Origin: Bifidobacteriaceae bacterium
GTDB taxonomy: Bacteria; Actinomycetota; Actinomycetes; Actinomycetales; WQXJ01
Length of the DNA stretch: 64,000 bases
Assembly (NCBI GenBank): GCA_031272885.1
Contig: JAISSX010000057.1
Location: forward strand, 62,001-126,000
Direction: 5' to 3'
The translations under genes and the position numbers were made by a program. Under the pieces are notes generated by a model that did no database searches, was not told the DNA's origin, and saw nothing but the letters and a program-made list of their open reading frames with translations. This document shows, piece after piece, positions 16,146-24,194 of this stretch. Each line of letters opens with the position of its first letter. Position 1 is the stretch's first letter.

Positions 16146-16264
16146 GGGAACCATCGAACCACACTGCCGGCCACCCAGGATTGTGAATCAACTCGCACAG
16201 AGCGTGTCGCAAGGCCCCAAGCGGCCCCAACCCAACGATCATGGCTGTAAGGAGACCACCGCCC

Positions 16265-18439
16265 ATGACCCAGCGCCGCAGCGTCCAACCCGCCCCCTGG
16301 CCGGGGACGGGCCGCGGCCTGCCCCCGCAGCACACCGCGCCCAGCCAAGGCAACGAAGGCGGCGGCTTCAACTGGAAGATGGCCATCGTCATCGGCATCG
16401 CGGTGGTGGCCGTGGTGGCCCTGGTAGCCGTGCTGGTGTTCAAGGTGCCGTGGGGCCCGCCGGCAGCCACGGCCACCAAGACCGTCACGGCCACGGCCAC
16501 AGACGCCACGACCCAGAAGCCGGTTGACCCGGGCCTGGAAGGGGCGGACCAGGCCGCAGCGGCCCTGGCCACCGCCCTCGCCACGGGTGACTTTGCGGCC
16601 GTCGGTTTCAACCAGGCCACCAGCGCCGATGTCACGGCCGCCTGGCAAACCATCACCACCGGCATGGCCCCCCTCAAGCCCACGGTCACGGTCACCGGCC
16701 TGACCCAGGTCAACGAACCGGGTGACAGCCCAAAGGCGGACGTTGGCCTGGCCTACACCTGGGCTCTAGGCGACGGCACCGTGTTGTGGGACTACGAAAC
16801 GGTGGCCCACCTGGTGTCCCCGGACGCCGATGGTGTGTGGCTGGCCGGCTGGGACCCTACCCTGGTCCACCCAGACCTGGCAGCGGCCGAGGCCCTCACC
16901 TACGCCTCGTTCAAGCCGGAACGCGGCAGCATTGTCAACACCGCCGGTGAACTGATTGTGGGCGAACGTGACATCATCCGGATCGGCCTGAACAAACCGG
17001 ACACCCCGGCCGATCAGATCGACGCCAACGCCCTGGCCCTGGCCACCGCGGTGGGCTTGGATGACCCGCAGGCCTACGTGGCGCGGGTACAGGCGTCCGG
17101 CCCGCAGGCTTTCGTGGAGGCCATCACGGTGCGGGCCGAGGACCGGGCCAACTACGAACTCCCAGAGGTCGAAGGGATCATGGAGATCACCGGCGTCCTC
17201 CCGTTGGCCCCCACCCGCACCTTCGCGCGCGAACTGTTGGGCACGGCCGGCGAACCGACAGCCGAGATCATCGAGAACTCGGGCGGCACCTTGACCGTCA
17301 ACGACGTGGTTGGCCTGTCCGGCCTGCAGGCCCAGTACGACAAGGCCCTGCGCGGCTCCAGCGGCTACCTGATCTCGAAGGGCCCCTCGCAGGGTTCCGG
17401 CATCTCGACCGCCCTGAAGGAAGAACTGCCCCAGGACGGCATCACCCTTGAGATCACCTTGGACGTGGCCATGCAGCAGGCGGCGGAGGCCGCTTTGGCC
17501 GAAACCACCAGCGCCAGCGCCCTTGTCGCCATCCGGCCATCCACCGGCGAAGTCCTGGCCGTGGCCAACGGCACCGGCTCCAACTGGTACAACACCGCCA
17601 TGCTGGGCCAATACGCCCCCGGCTCCACGTTCAAGCTGGTCAGTTCGCTGTCGTTGCTGCGGGCCGGCCTGACCCAGGATTCGGTCCTGCCGTGCACCGA
17701 CACCATCACGGTGGACGGGCGCACCTTCACCAACTACGCCGACTTCCCGTCCGGCTCCACGGGCGACATCCCGATGTCGCGGGCGTTGGCCCTCAGTTGC
17801 AACACGGCTTTCATTTCCCAATACGAGTTGGTGTCGCAGCAGGCGTTGTCCGATGCCGCCGCCGCCTTGGGTATAGGCGTCCCGATGTCGCTCGGTACAG
17901 ATGCGTTTGCCGGTTCGGTTCCGGCGGACTCGACCGGCACCACGCACGCCGCCTCGTTCATCGGCCAAGGTGACGTGCTGGTGTCGCCGCTCGACATGGC
18001 GGTGGCGGCGGCCTCGATTGCGGCCGGGCATCAGGTGACACCGAAGCTGGTGTTGAACCAGGACGAAGCCGAGGCCGCGGTCAACGGCCAAGGCGCCACC
18101 GAAGAGGCGGCCGAAGGCACAGACGAGGCCACCCCAAGCGCCACAGCCACCGGCAGCACGGTGCCAGGCATCACCGCCGAAGAGGCCGCCACGCTGCGCA
18201 CCATGATGCGGGGCGTGGTGACGAGCGGCTCGGCCTCCGTGTTGGCCGATTTGCCTGGTGAAGTGGGTGCCAAGACCGGCACGGCCGAATACGGCAGCGG
18301 CAGCCCGCCGCCCACCAACGCTTGGATGGTGGCGATCGATGGCGACCTGGCGGTGGCTGTGTTCGTGGAAGGCGGCGCCGGCGGCGCCCGGGTGGCGGGC
18401 CCGATTGTGCACCAATTCCTGGCCACTGTGGCAGGCTGA
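16265..18439 (+). CDS. Class B-like penicillin-binding transpeptidase with NTF2-like (MecA_N) domain
   Basis: 724 residues from ATG 16265, chosen for AAGGAG nine bases upstream. One transmembrane helix at about 39-60 anchors an extracellular protein. A MecA_N/NTF2-like domain is at about 95-205, then a dimerisation region, then the transpeptidase domain with the three active motifs: STFK (Ser454), SCN (Ser511) and KTG (Lys670). It cross-links peptidoglycan and is a beta-lactam target. An Ala/Glu/Thr-rich insertion lies around 595-640. It precedes an FHA/PP2C gene set, suggesting that cell-wall synthesis is linked to phospho-signalling, but a hairpin separates them. Confidence 0.92.
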   Translation: MTQRRSVQPAPWPGTGRGLPPQHTAPSQGNEGGGFNWKMAIVIGIAVVAVVALVAVLVFKVPWGPPAATATKTVTATATDATTQKPVDPGLEGADQAAAALATALATGDFAAVGFNQATSADVTAAWQTITTGMAPLKPTVTVTGLTQVNEPGDSPKADVGLAYTWALGDGTVLWDYETVAHLVSPDADGVWLAGWDPTLVHPDLAAAEALTYASFKPERGSIVNTAGELIVGERDIIRIGLNKPDTPADQIDANALALATAVGLDDPQAYVARVQASGPQAFVEAITVRAEDRANYELPEVEGIMEITGVLPLAPTRTFARELLGTAGEPTAEIIENSGGTLTVNDVVGLSGLQAQYDKALRGSSGYLISKGPSQGSGISTALKEELPQDGITLEITLDVAMQQAAEAALAETTSASALVAIRPSTGEVLAVANGTGSNWYNTAMLGQYAPGSTFKLVSSLSLLRAGLTQDSVLPCTDTITVDGRTFTNYADFPSGSTGDIPMSRALALSCNTAFISQYELVSQQALSDAAAALGIGVPMSLGTDAFAGSVPADSTGTTHAASFIGQGDVLVSPLDMAVAAASIAAGHQVTPKLVLNQDEAEAAVNGQGATEEAAEGTDEATPSATATGSTVPGITAEEAATLRTMMRGVVTSGSASVLADLPGEVGAKTGTAEYGSGSPPPTNAWMVAIDGDLAVAVFVEGGAGGARVAGPIVHQFLATVAG

Positions 18440-18452
18440 GAGCGGCCAAAAT

Positions 18453-18478
18453 CGCCATGGGGACTTCTCCCCATGGCG
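18453..18478 (+). terminator. Hairpin terminator after the transpeptidase gene
   Basis: Perfect 11-bp stem, CGCCATGGGGA and TCCCCATGGCG, with the four-base loop CTTC, 13 bases after the stop codon. No T-tract follows, so it may be a weak or factor-assisted terminator between the transpeptidase gene and the FHA operon. Confidence 0.65.
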
Positions 18479-18546
18479 TGAATTGGGGGTTTGACCCGTA
18501 CGATTCTGTGTGAACCGCCGCGACAAGCCAAAGGAGTGTTGAGTCG

Positions 18547-19380
18547 ATGTCTGCTGCTGCGGAGTATGCCTGCGGAAGGTGTGGCTCTGCCTTGACGCCT
18601 GGGGCATTGTTCTGCGGCGTGTGCGGCTCACCCATTGCTCTGCAACCGGGCATGGAGGCGGATGCCCGGGCGTTGCGCCGGCGCGACCGCCAGCGGGTGA
18701 CGTTGGCCCCGCCACCGCCCGTCTTCCCGTCCTTCCCGGACCCGGCCCAGGCGGTGGCGATCTGGGGTGAGCCGGGCGCCCCGGCGCCGGCCGTGCAGCC
18801 AGAACCTGTCGCCCCCCAGCCCGTGGCCCCACCGGCCCCACCGGCCCCAGCAGCCCCAGCCCAAGCCAACCAGGCGCCATCGGCCACCGCCCCCCCGGCC
18901 GCGCCTCCAACCACGCCGGCAGCCCCGGCCAAACCACCCACCCAGGCCGCTCCCCCGGCACCGCCCACCCCGCCACCCGCCCCGGCCGTCAAGCCCCCCG
19001 CTCCGGCCGTCAAATCCCCAGCCCCCGCGCCCGCTCCCCCAAGCCAAACCCACCGGCTGGTGCTGCGCTTCGACACGGGCGACCGGGTTGACGTGGTGGG
19101 CCGGGGCGTCATCGGCCGCAACCCGGCGGCCCCGACGGACGAAAACCTGGCGCACCTGGTACCGATCTCCGATTCGGGCCGCACGGTGTCCAAGTCCCAC
19201 CTCGACTTCGGTGTCGAAGACGGCCGCCTGTGGGTGATGGACCGAGGCTCCACCAACGGCACCGCCGTGGTTGACCCGCACGGCGGCGAGCGTACCCTTG
19301 AACCCGGCGCCAAAACGCCTGTCGAGGCCGGTTCAACGGTCCGGTTCGGGGATCGCAGTTTCACGGTGGAAAGCGAGTAG
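18547..19380 (+). CDS. Zinc-ribbon and FHA domain protein
   Basis: 277 residues. An N-terminal zinc ribbon has Cys9, Cys12, Cys23 and Cys26. A long Ala/Pro-rich linker (about 60-165) leads to a forkhead-associated domain at about 172-277 (VVGRGVIGRNP, RTVSKSHLDF, DRGSTNGTAVVDP). FHA domains bind phosphothreonine peptides, so this is a cytoplasmic reader of Ser/Thr kinase signalling. AAAGGAG precedes the ATG. The PP2C phosphatase starts 3 bases after its stop, so the two are one operon. The partner kinase is not in the window. Confidence 0.9.
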   Translation: MSAAAEYACGRCGSALTPGALFCGVCGSPIALQPGMEADARALRRRDRQRVTLAPPPPVFPSFPDPAQAVAIWGEPGAPAPAVQPEPVAPQPVAPPAPPAPAAPAQANQAPSATAPPAAPPTTPAAPAKPPTQAAPPAPPTPPPAPAVKPPAPAVKSPAPAPAPPSQTHRLVLRFDTGDRVDVVGRGVIGRNPAAPTDENLAHLVPISDSGRTVSKSHLDFGVEDGRLWVMDRGSTNGTAVVDPHGGERTLEPGAKTPVEAGSTVRFGDRSFTVESE

Positions 19381-19383
19381 CCA

Positions 19384-20214
19384 ATGGAAGCCCGCCTGGC
19401 CACCACCATCTCGGCTGCGATGACCGACGTGGGCCGTGCCCGCACCGTCAACGAGGATTCGGTCATAGCCCACGCGCCGGTGTTCATCGTGGCGGACGGC
19501 ATGGGCGGCCACGAGGCGGGCGATGCCGCCAGCCGCATCGTGGCCCAAGAGATGAGCCAACTGGTGGGCCTGGAACCGGTCACGGTGGAGGCCGTCAAGG
19601 AACGCATCCAGGCCGCGCGCGAACGCATCCAGGCGCTGGACACGGACGTGGACCGGGCCGCCGGCACCACCATCTCGGGCGTGGTGGTGGTGAACCAGAA
19701 CGGCCAACCGTATTGGCTGGTGGTGAACCTGGGTGACTCGCGCACCTACCGCTTTAACGGCAACGTCCTGGAACAGCTTTCGGTGGACCATTCCGAGGTC
19801 CAAGAGATGGTTGAATCGGGTCGCATCTCGGCCGAACAGGCCCGCCACCATCCGCGCCGCCACGTGGTGACCCGCGCCCTGGGCGCCGGCGTGCGCTGCG
19901 AACCGGACTACTGGCTGGTGCCCATCGAGGAACGCGACCGCATCCTGGTCTGCTCGGACGGCCTGACCGGTGAAGTGCCTGATCAGCGTATTGCTACCCT
20001 GTTGCGCGAGCACCCTGACCCGGGTGAGGCGACCGACGCCTTGGTGGCCGAGGCCCTGCGCTCGGGTGGCAACGACAACGTTTCCGTCATAGTGGTCGAC
20101 GCCAGCCAGGTGGCCGGCGCGGCCGATCCAACCGTCCCCATCGACCGGGTTTCGATCCCGGATGAGGACACCATCCCCCGGCCCCTCATCCTTCCAGGAG
20201 GCTTACCGAAATGA
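19384..20214 (+). CDS. PP2C-family Ser/Thr protein phosphatase
   Basis: 276 residues. Motifs of metal-dependent PP2C enzymes are in order: TVNEDSV, FIVADGMGGHEAGD, LVVNLGDSRTYRF, LVCSDGLTGE and GGNDNVSVIVVD. The aspartates in these motifs bind the two catalytic metals. Unlike the mycobacterial PstP it has no transmembrane helix, so it is soluble. It would reverse Ser/Thr phosphorylation read by the flanking FHA proteins. Its stop overlaps the next FHA gene by four bases. Confidence 0.94.
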   Translation: MEARLATTISAAMTDVGRARTVNEDSVIAHAPVFIVADGMGGHEAGDAASRIVAQEMSQLVGLEPVTVEAVKERIQAARERIQALDTDVDRAAGTTISGVVVVNQNGQPYWLVVNLGDSRTYRFNGNVLEQLSVDHSEVQEMVESGRISAEQARHHPRRHVVTRALGAGVRCEPDYWLVPIEERDRILVCSDGLTGEVPDQRIATLLREHPDPGEATDALVAEALRSGGNDNVSVIVVDASQVAGAADPTVPIDRVSIPDEDTIPRPLILPGGLPK

Positions 20215-21791
20215 TCAAGACCTATCGCGCCGGAACCTGGTTGTGCGTTTCCGCCCCTGGAGCCACCGTGTTGACCGCCCCTGGGGTGTCGCAGACCGCC
20301 CTGGCGAAGCTGTTCGCGGCGGTGCAGGCCGGCGCCTCGGTGGCGGACGTGGTGCAGGTCCTGTTAGAGGATTCGGGTGGCACGTCGCTGGCGTCCCTGC
20401 CGCCCTTCGCGGCCGCCCTGTCCTCCGATGACGGTGTGCGGGTAGCGGTGCGCGGCCCGGTTTCGGTGGAAGGCAAGTCCGGCGACGCCGTCACCACGGT
20501 GAGCGGCAACGATGTCACCACTTGGCGCGAGGAGCGCCTGACCGAACCCACCGTGGTGGCCCTGTCGGTGGACGGCCAGGGCGAGCCGGGCCGGGAACTG
20601 GAACTGGTCAGCGGCGTGGTGTTGGCCGGCCAGTGCACGGTGGACCTGCTGGGCGAGCGCCCGGCGCTCGAGGCGGCCGCTGCCGCCACCCCGCCCACAC
20701 CCGATTGGGCGGCCGGCTGGGAGGGCGACGCCAAGGAGCGGATCACCTTCACCGGGCCGATTGCCCCCATCGAGGAAGAGATCGCTACCCCCGCAGCGGC
20801 CGATGCCGCCCCCGCACCGCAGGACGCCGGCGACGCGGCCGATGCCGCCGATGCCGCCCTCCCGCCAGAGGCCGAAGAGGACGCCGCGGCCGGTGCAGGC
20901 ACCGAAGACGCCGAAGACGCCGAGGCTCAGGCCAAACTGGCAGTGGCCGACGCCACCCCCACGCCGCCGGAGGGCGAAGATGTGGTGCCGCTGGCCGAGG
21001 CCGACACGGAACACGTGGACCAGCCCGGCCCGGAGGGCGGTGAGGCCGCGGCCGAAGAACCATCCCAAGACCCGTCCATGACCTCAACCCAGGCCTGGAT
21101 GGGTGCGCCGGAAGACATCGAGGCGGCCTCGGTGCCGCCACCGCCGCTGGCCGGCAGCGCCGATGCGGCCGGCCCCATCGAAGCCAGCTTCGACTTCCTG
21201 CAGAACACCCCGGCGCCCCCGGTTGCCGAAAACGCGACCGACCCGGACCACGACGGCCAGACCATCGCCTCGGCCTCACCGGTGGTGGAGGGCGCCCCGC
21301 AACCCACCGGCGCGGACGCCATCCCGGACCAGATCCGGGTGCTGGGCCGCACCTGCCCCAACTGTGGCACCGCCAACCCGCCTACCTTCACCAACTGCCG
21401 CGCCTGCCAGGCGCCCCTGTCCGGTGACGCGGTAACCATGCCGCGCCCGTCGCTGGGCCAGGCTTGGATCTCCACCGGTGAGTTGATCGAACTGGACCGG
21501 CCCGCCGTCATCGGCCGCCGGCCACGGTCCACCAAGTTCGGCCCCGGGCAGGTGCCGCAGCTAATCACCGTGCCCAGCCCCAACCAAGACATCTCCCGCT
21601 CCCACCTGGAGATCGACCTGGAGGACTGGAGCGTACTGGTGAAGGACATGGGCACCACCAACGGCACCATCCTGAAGCGGCCGGGTCAGCCGGACCGCCG
21701 CCTGCATCCGGGCGAACAGGTCTTGGCGCAGAACGGTGACACCTTCGACATCGGCGACGGCGTGCTGGTAACCGTCGGTTCGCTGATCTGA
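20211..21791 (+). CDS. Large FHA protein with internal zinc ribbon
   Basis: 526 residues. The N-terminal 170 residues form a beta-rich domain of unknown family, beginning MIKTYRAGTWLCVSAPGATV. A long acidic Ala/Glu/Asp/Pro linker spans about 185-370. A zinc ribbon follows (Cys382, Cys385, Cys396, Cys399), then a C-terminal FHA domain (AVIGRRPRS, DISRSHLEID, DMGTTNGTILKRP). The order linker-ribbon-FHA mirrors the 277-residue protein two genes upstream. It starts inside the last codons of the phosphatase gene, so translation is probably coupled. Confidence 0.88.
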   Translation: MIKTYRAGTWLCVSAPGATVLTAPGVSQTALAKLFAAVQAGASVADVVQVLLEDSGGTSLASLPPFAAALSSDDGVRVAVRGPVSVEGKSGDAVTTVSGNDVTTWREERLTEPTVVALSVDGQGEPGRELELVSGVVLAGQCTVDLLGERPALEAAAAATPPTPDWAAGWEGDAKERITFTGPIAPIEEEIATPAAADAAPAPQDAGDAADAADAALPPEAEEDAAAGAGTEDAEDAEAQAKLAVADATPTPPEGEDVVPLAEADTEHVDQPGPEGGEAAAEEPSQDPSMTSTQAWMGAPEDIEAASVPPPPLAGSADAAGPIEASFDFLQNTPAPPVAENATDPDHDGQTIASASPVVEGAPQPTGADAIPDQIRVLGRTCPNCGTANPPTFTNCRACQAPLSGDAVTMPRPSLGQAWISTGELIELDRPAVIGRRPRSTKFGPGQVPQLITVPSPNQDISRSHLEIDLEDWSVLVKDMGTTNGTILKRPGQPDRRLHPGEQVLAQNGDTFDIGDGVLVTVGSLI

Positions 21792-21811
21792 CAGGGAGGC
21801 TGGAGACACTC

Positions 21812-22564
21812 ATGACAACGCCGGAAACCGCCCCTCCTTCCGGAGACCAGAAACCCAACATCACTGTCGAATACGACGGCGCCTATCACGCGCTGGAACC
21901 GGACGCGCCGTTCGAGATCGGCCGCGAAGGCGACCTATCGGTGGATGACAATCCGTACCTGCACCGCCGCCTGCTGCTGATCGAACGCGAGGGCGACTAC
22001 TGGTGGCTGACCAACGTGGGTAGCCGCATCGCCGCCACCATCACGGACACGGACACGGGCATGCAGGCCTGGTTGCCGCCGGGCGGGCGCACGCCGCTGA
22101 TTTTCAAGACCACCACCGTGGTGTTCACGGCCGGCCCCATCACCTACGAGATCGCCATCCACAACGACGCCCCCACCTTCAACGCGCCGGCCGGCCGGGC
22201 CGCCAACCTGAGCGGCGCCACCACGGTCGGTTCGATCCCGTTGACTTTGAGCCAGCGCCAACTGATCGTGGCCTTGGCCGAGCCGATGCTGCGCCACGGC
22301 ACCTCGGGCGCCAGCCAGATGCCCTCGAACGCCGATGCCGCGCGGCGGCTGGGTTGGGCCGTCTCCCGCTTCAACCGCAAGCTGGACAACGTCTGCGACA
22401 AGCTGGACCGCTTCGGCGTGGAAGGGGTGCGCGGCGGGCCCGGTTCCCTGGCCACCGGCCGGCGCGCCCGGCTGGTCGAATACGCCGTCGCCACCGGCCT
22501 GGTGACCTCGGTTGACCTGCAGTTACTGGACCAAGAGGCCCCGGAAGAGGGCGACGACGAGTAA
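21812..22564 (+). CDS. FHA domain protein with C-terminal helix-turn-helix-like region
   Basis: 250 residues. Residues about 15-120 are a divergent FHA domain (FEIGREGDLSVDDNPYLHRR, LTNVGSRIAATI). Residues about 150-240 are helical and contain LTLSQRQLIVALAEPMLRHG then NADAARRLGWAVSRFNRKLD, which resembles a LuxR or sigma region 4-type helix-turn-helix. This suggests a phosphopeptide-controlled DNA-binding or docking protein, but the helix-turn-helix is my reading, not a verified domain. It follows the previous FHA gene by 20 bases with AGGGAGG between. Confidence 0.78.
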   Translation: MTTPETAPPSGDQKPNITVEYDGAYHALEPDAPFEIGREGDLSVDDNPYLHRRLLLIEREGDYWWLTNVGSRIAATITDTDTGMQAWLPPGGRTPLIFKTTTVVFTAGPITYEIAIHNDAPTFNAPAGRAANLSGATTVGSIPLTLSQRQLIVALAEPMLRHGTSGASQMPSNADAARRLGWAVSRFNRKLDNVCDKLDRFGVEGVRGGPGSLATGRRARLVEYAVATGLVTSVDLQLLDQEAPEEGDDE

Positions 22565-22598
22565 CCACCAACCTGCTGGGTCAGTTGACCGGGCTGGG

Positions 22599-23489
22599 GT
22601 GGCCAAAGCCACCCTCTTCATCAGCCTGGGTTCCGCCGCCTTCCAAGTCGGTTCCGCCCTGTCGGTAGCCATGTTCGCCACCGTGGCCGTTTCGACCGTC
22701 TCGTCGCTCCGCTTCATCACGGCCTCCGTCATTCTGCTGGCCGTCTTCCGCCCCCACCTGCGCGGCCGCAGCCGGGCCAACTGGCTGGCCATCGCCGGCA
22801 TGGGCCTGTCGATGGCCGCCAACGGCCTGGGCCTGTTGTACGCCATGGACCGCCTGGACTTGGGGATTGTGCTGACCCTGAACTTCTTGGGGCCGTGTGT
22901 GGTGGCGCTGGTCGGTTCCCACCGCCCAGCCGAGGTGGCCTGCGCCCTGGTGGCCTTGGGCGGCGTGGTGCTGATAGCCGGGCCCGGCGGCGGCTTCGAC
23001 CTGATCGGTTTCATTTTCGCCATCACGGCCGCCTTCTCGATGGCCCTGTACACCCTGATGACCGAGAAGGTGGGCAAGGCGGGGGGCCTGAGCGACCTGT
23101 CGTTGGCGATGGCGATCGCCGCTGTCCTGTTACTGCCGTTCGGCGCCCCCGGCTTCGGCGACCTGACCTGGTCATCCCTGGCCGCCGTGGCCGGGATCGG
23201 CATCATTGGCACCGTCACACCGCCGTGCTTCGACACCCTGGCCGGGCGGGCCTCGTCCGCCCGTGTGGTAGGCACCCTGTTCTCCGTTGACCCGGCCTTG
23301 GCGGCTGTGGCCGGCTACTTCATGCTGGGCCAGACCATCACGTGGCCCATCGGCCTGGGCATGGCGGTGGTGACGGCGGCCGGGGCGCTGCTGATGTGGT
23401 CGGCGCCCGCCGCCAAGCCAGACGGCCAGCCGGCCGGTCCGGTGACCGATCAGCCAACCGGCCAGGTGGGCGGGCCGTCAGCCGACTAG
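22599..23489 (+). CDS. EamA/RhtA-family inner-membrane exporter
   Basis: About 296 residues from GTG 22599, the first plausible start after the FHA gene. Roughly ten transmembrane helices in two EamA halves are apparent, with motifs such as SSLRFITASVILLAVF, GLLYAMDRLDLGIVLTLNFL and ALYTLMTEKVG. Homologues export homoserine, threonine or other small metabolites. The Pro/Gln/Gly-rich C-terminus overlaps the end of the convergent response regulator gene by 12 bases. It is probably the last gene of the FHA operon, but functional linkage is unclear. Confidence 0.86.
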   Translation: MAKATLFISLGSAAFQVGSALSVAMFATVAVSTVSSLRFITASVILLAVFRPHLRGRSRANWLAIAGMGLSMAANGLGLLYAMDRLDLGIVLTLNFLGPCVVALVGSHRPAEVACALVALGGVVLIAGPGGGFDLIGFIFAITAAFSMALYTLMTEKVGKAGGLSDLSLAMAIAAVLLLPFGAPGFGDLTWSSLAAVAGIGIIGTVTPPCFDTLAGRASSARVVGTLFSVDPALAAVAGYFMLGQTITWPIGLGMAVVTAAGALLMWSAPAAKPDGQPAGPVTDQPTGQVGGPSAD

Positions 23490-24194
23490 GCCGTTTTCGT
23501 AGGCGTACACCACCACGTGCACCCGGTCCCGCAGCCCTAGCTTGGTCAGCACCGACGCCACGTGCGTCTTGACGGTGGTTTCCGAGACCACCAGTTCGGC
23601 CGCGATCTCGGCGTTGGTCAGGCCCTTCGCCATTTCGTTGAACACGTCCCGTTCGCGCGGCGTCAGGGCGCCGATGCCGCCCACCTCGCCATCGTCCCCA
23701 GGCGCGGCCCCGGCCCCAGCCGGTCCGTCACCAACCTCCGCCGCGGCCGGCAGCTTCGGGGCAAACATGTCCAACATGCGCCGCGTCACTCGCGGCGAAA
23801 CGGCCGCGTCCCCGGCCGCCACCGCCTTGATCGCACCCACTAGTTCGGCCGGCCGCACGTCCTTCAACAGGAAGCCGCTGGCCCCGGCCTTCAAGGCCCC
23901 GAAGGCGTATTCGTCCAGGTCAAAGGTGGTCAGCACGATCACCTTGGTGGCCGGGCGCAGCTCGGACAGGCGGCGGGTGGCCTCGATCCCGTCCATGCCG
24001 GGCATGCGCACATCCATCAACACGACATCGGGCGCAAGGGCGTTAACCTGTTTGATGGCCGCCGCGCCATCGGCCGCCTCACCCACCACCTCGATACCGT
24101 CCTCGGCGGCCAACACCATCGAAAAACCCACCCGCATCAGCGGTTGGTCATCCACCAGCAGCACTTTGATGTCAGGGGCTACGTCATCGCTCAC
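23478..24194 (-). CDS. NarL/FixJ-family response regulator
   Basis: 238 residues. Receiver domain at 10-125 with phosphoacceptor Asp61 (VVLMDVRMPGMDG) and conserved Lys in LLKDVRPAEL. An Ala/Gly-rich linker leads to a LuxR-type helix-turn-helix at about 175-238 (LTPRERDVFNEMAKGLTNAE, VVSETTVKTHVASVLTKLGL). It is activated by the histidine kinase gene whose stop overlaps its start by four bases. An ABC exporter lies upstream on the same strand, a common arrangement for DesKR-like systems that sense cell-envelope stress or peptides. Confidence 0.94.
   Translation of the reverse strand: MSDDVAPDIKVLLVDDQPLMRVGFSMVLAAEDGIEVVGEAADGAAAIKQVNALAPDVVLMDVRMPGMDGIEATRRLSELRPATKVIVLTTFDLDEYAFGALKAGASGFLLKDVRPAELVGAIKAVAAGDAAVSPRVTRRMLDMFAPKLPAAAEVGDGPAGAGAAPGDDGEVGGIGALTPRERDVFNEMAKGLTNAEIAAELVVSETTVKTHVASVLTKLGLRDRVHVVVYAYENGLVG

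Noticed and set aside
16766-19745. Long minus-strand frames (736 and 524 codons) opposite the transpeptidase and FHA genes
   Set aside because: Antisense to genes with complete catalytic motifs and normal ribosome sites; low-complexity Gly/Ala/Trp/Arg-rich translations.
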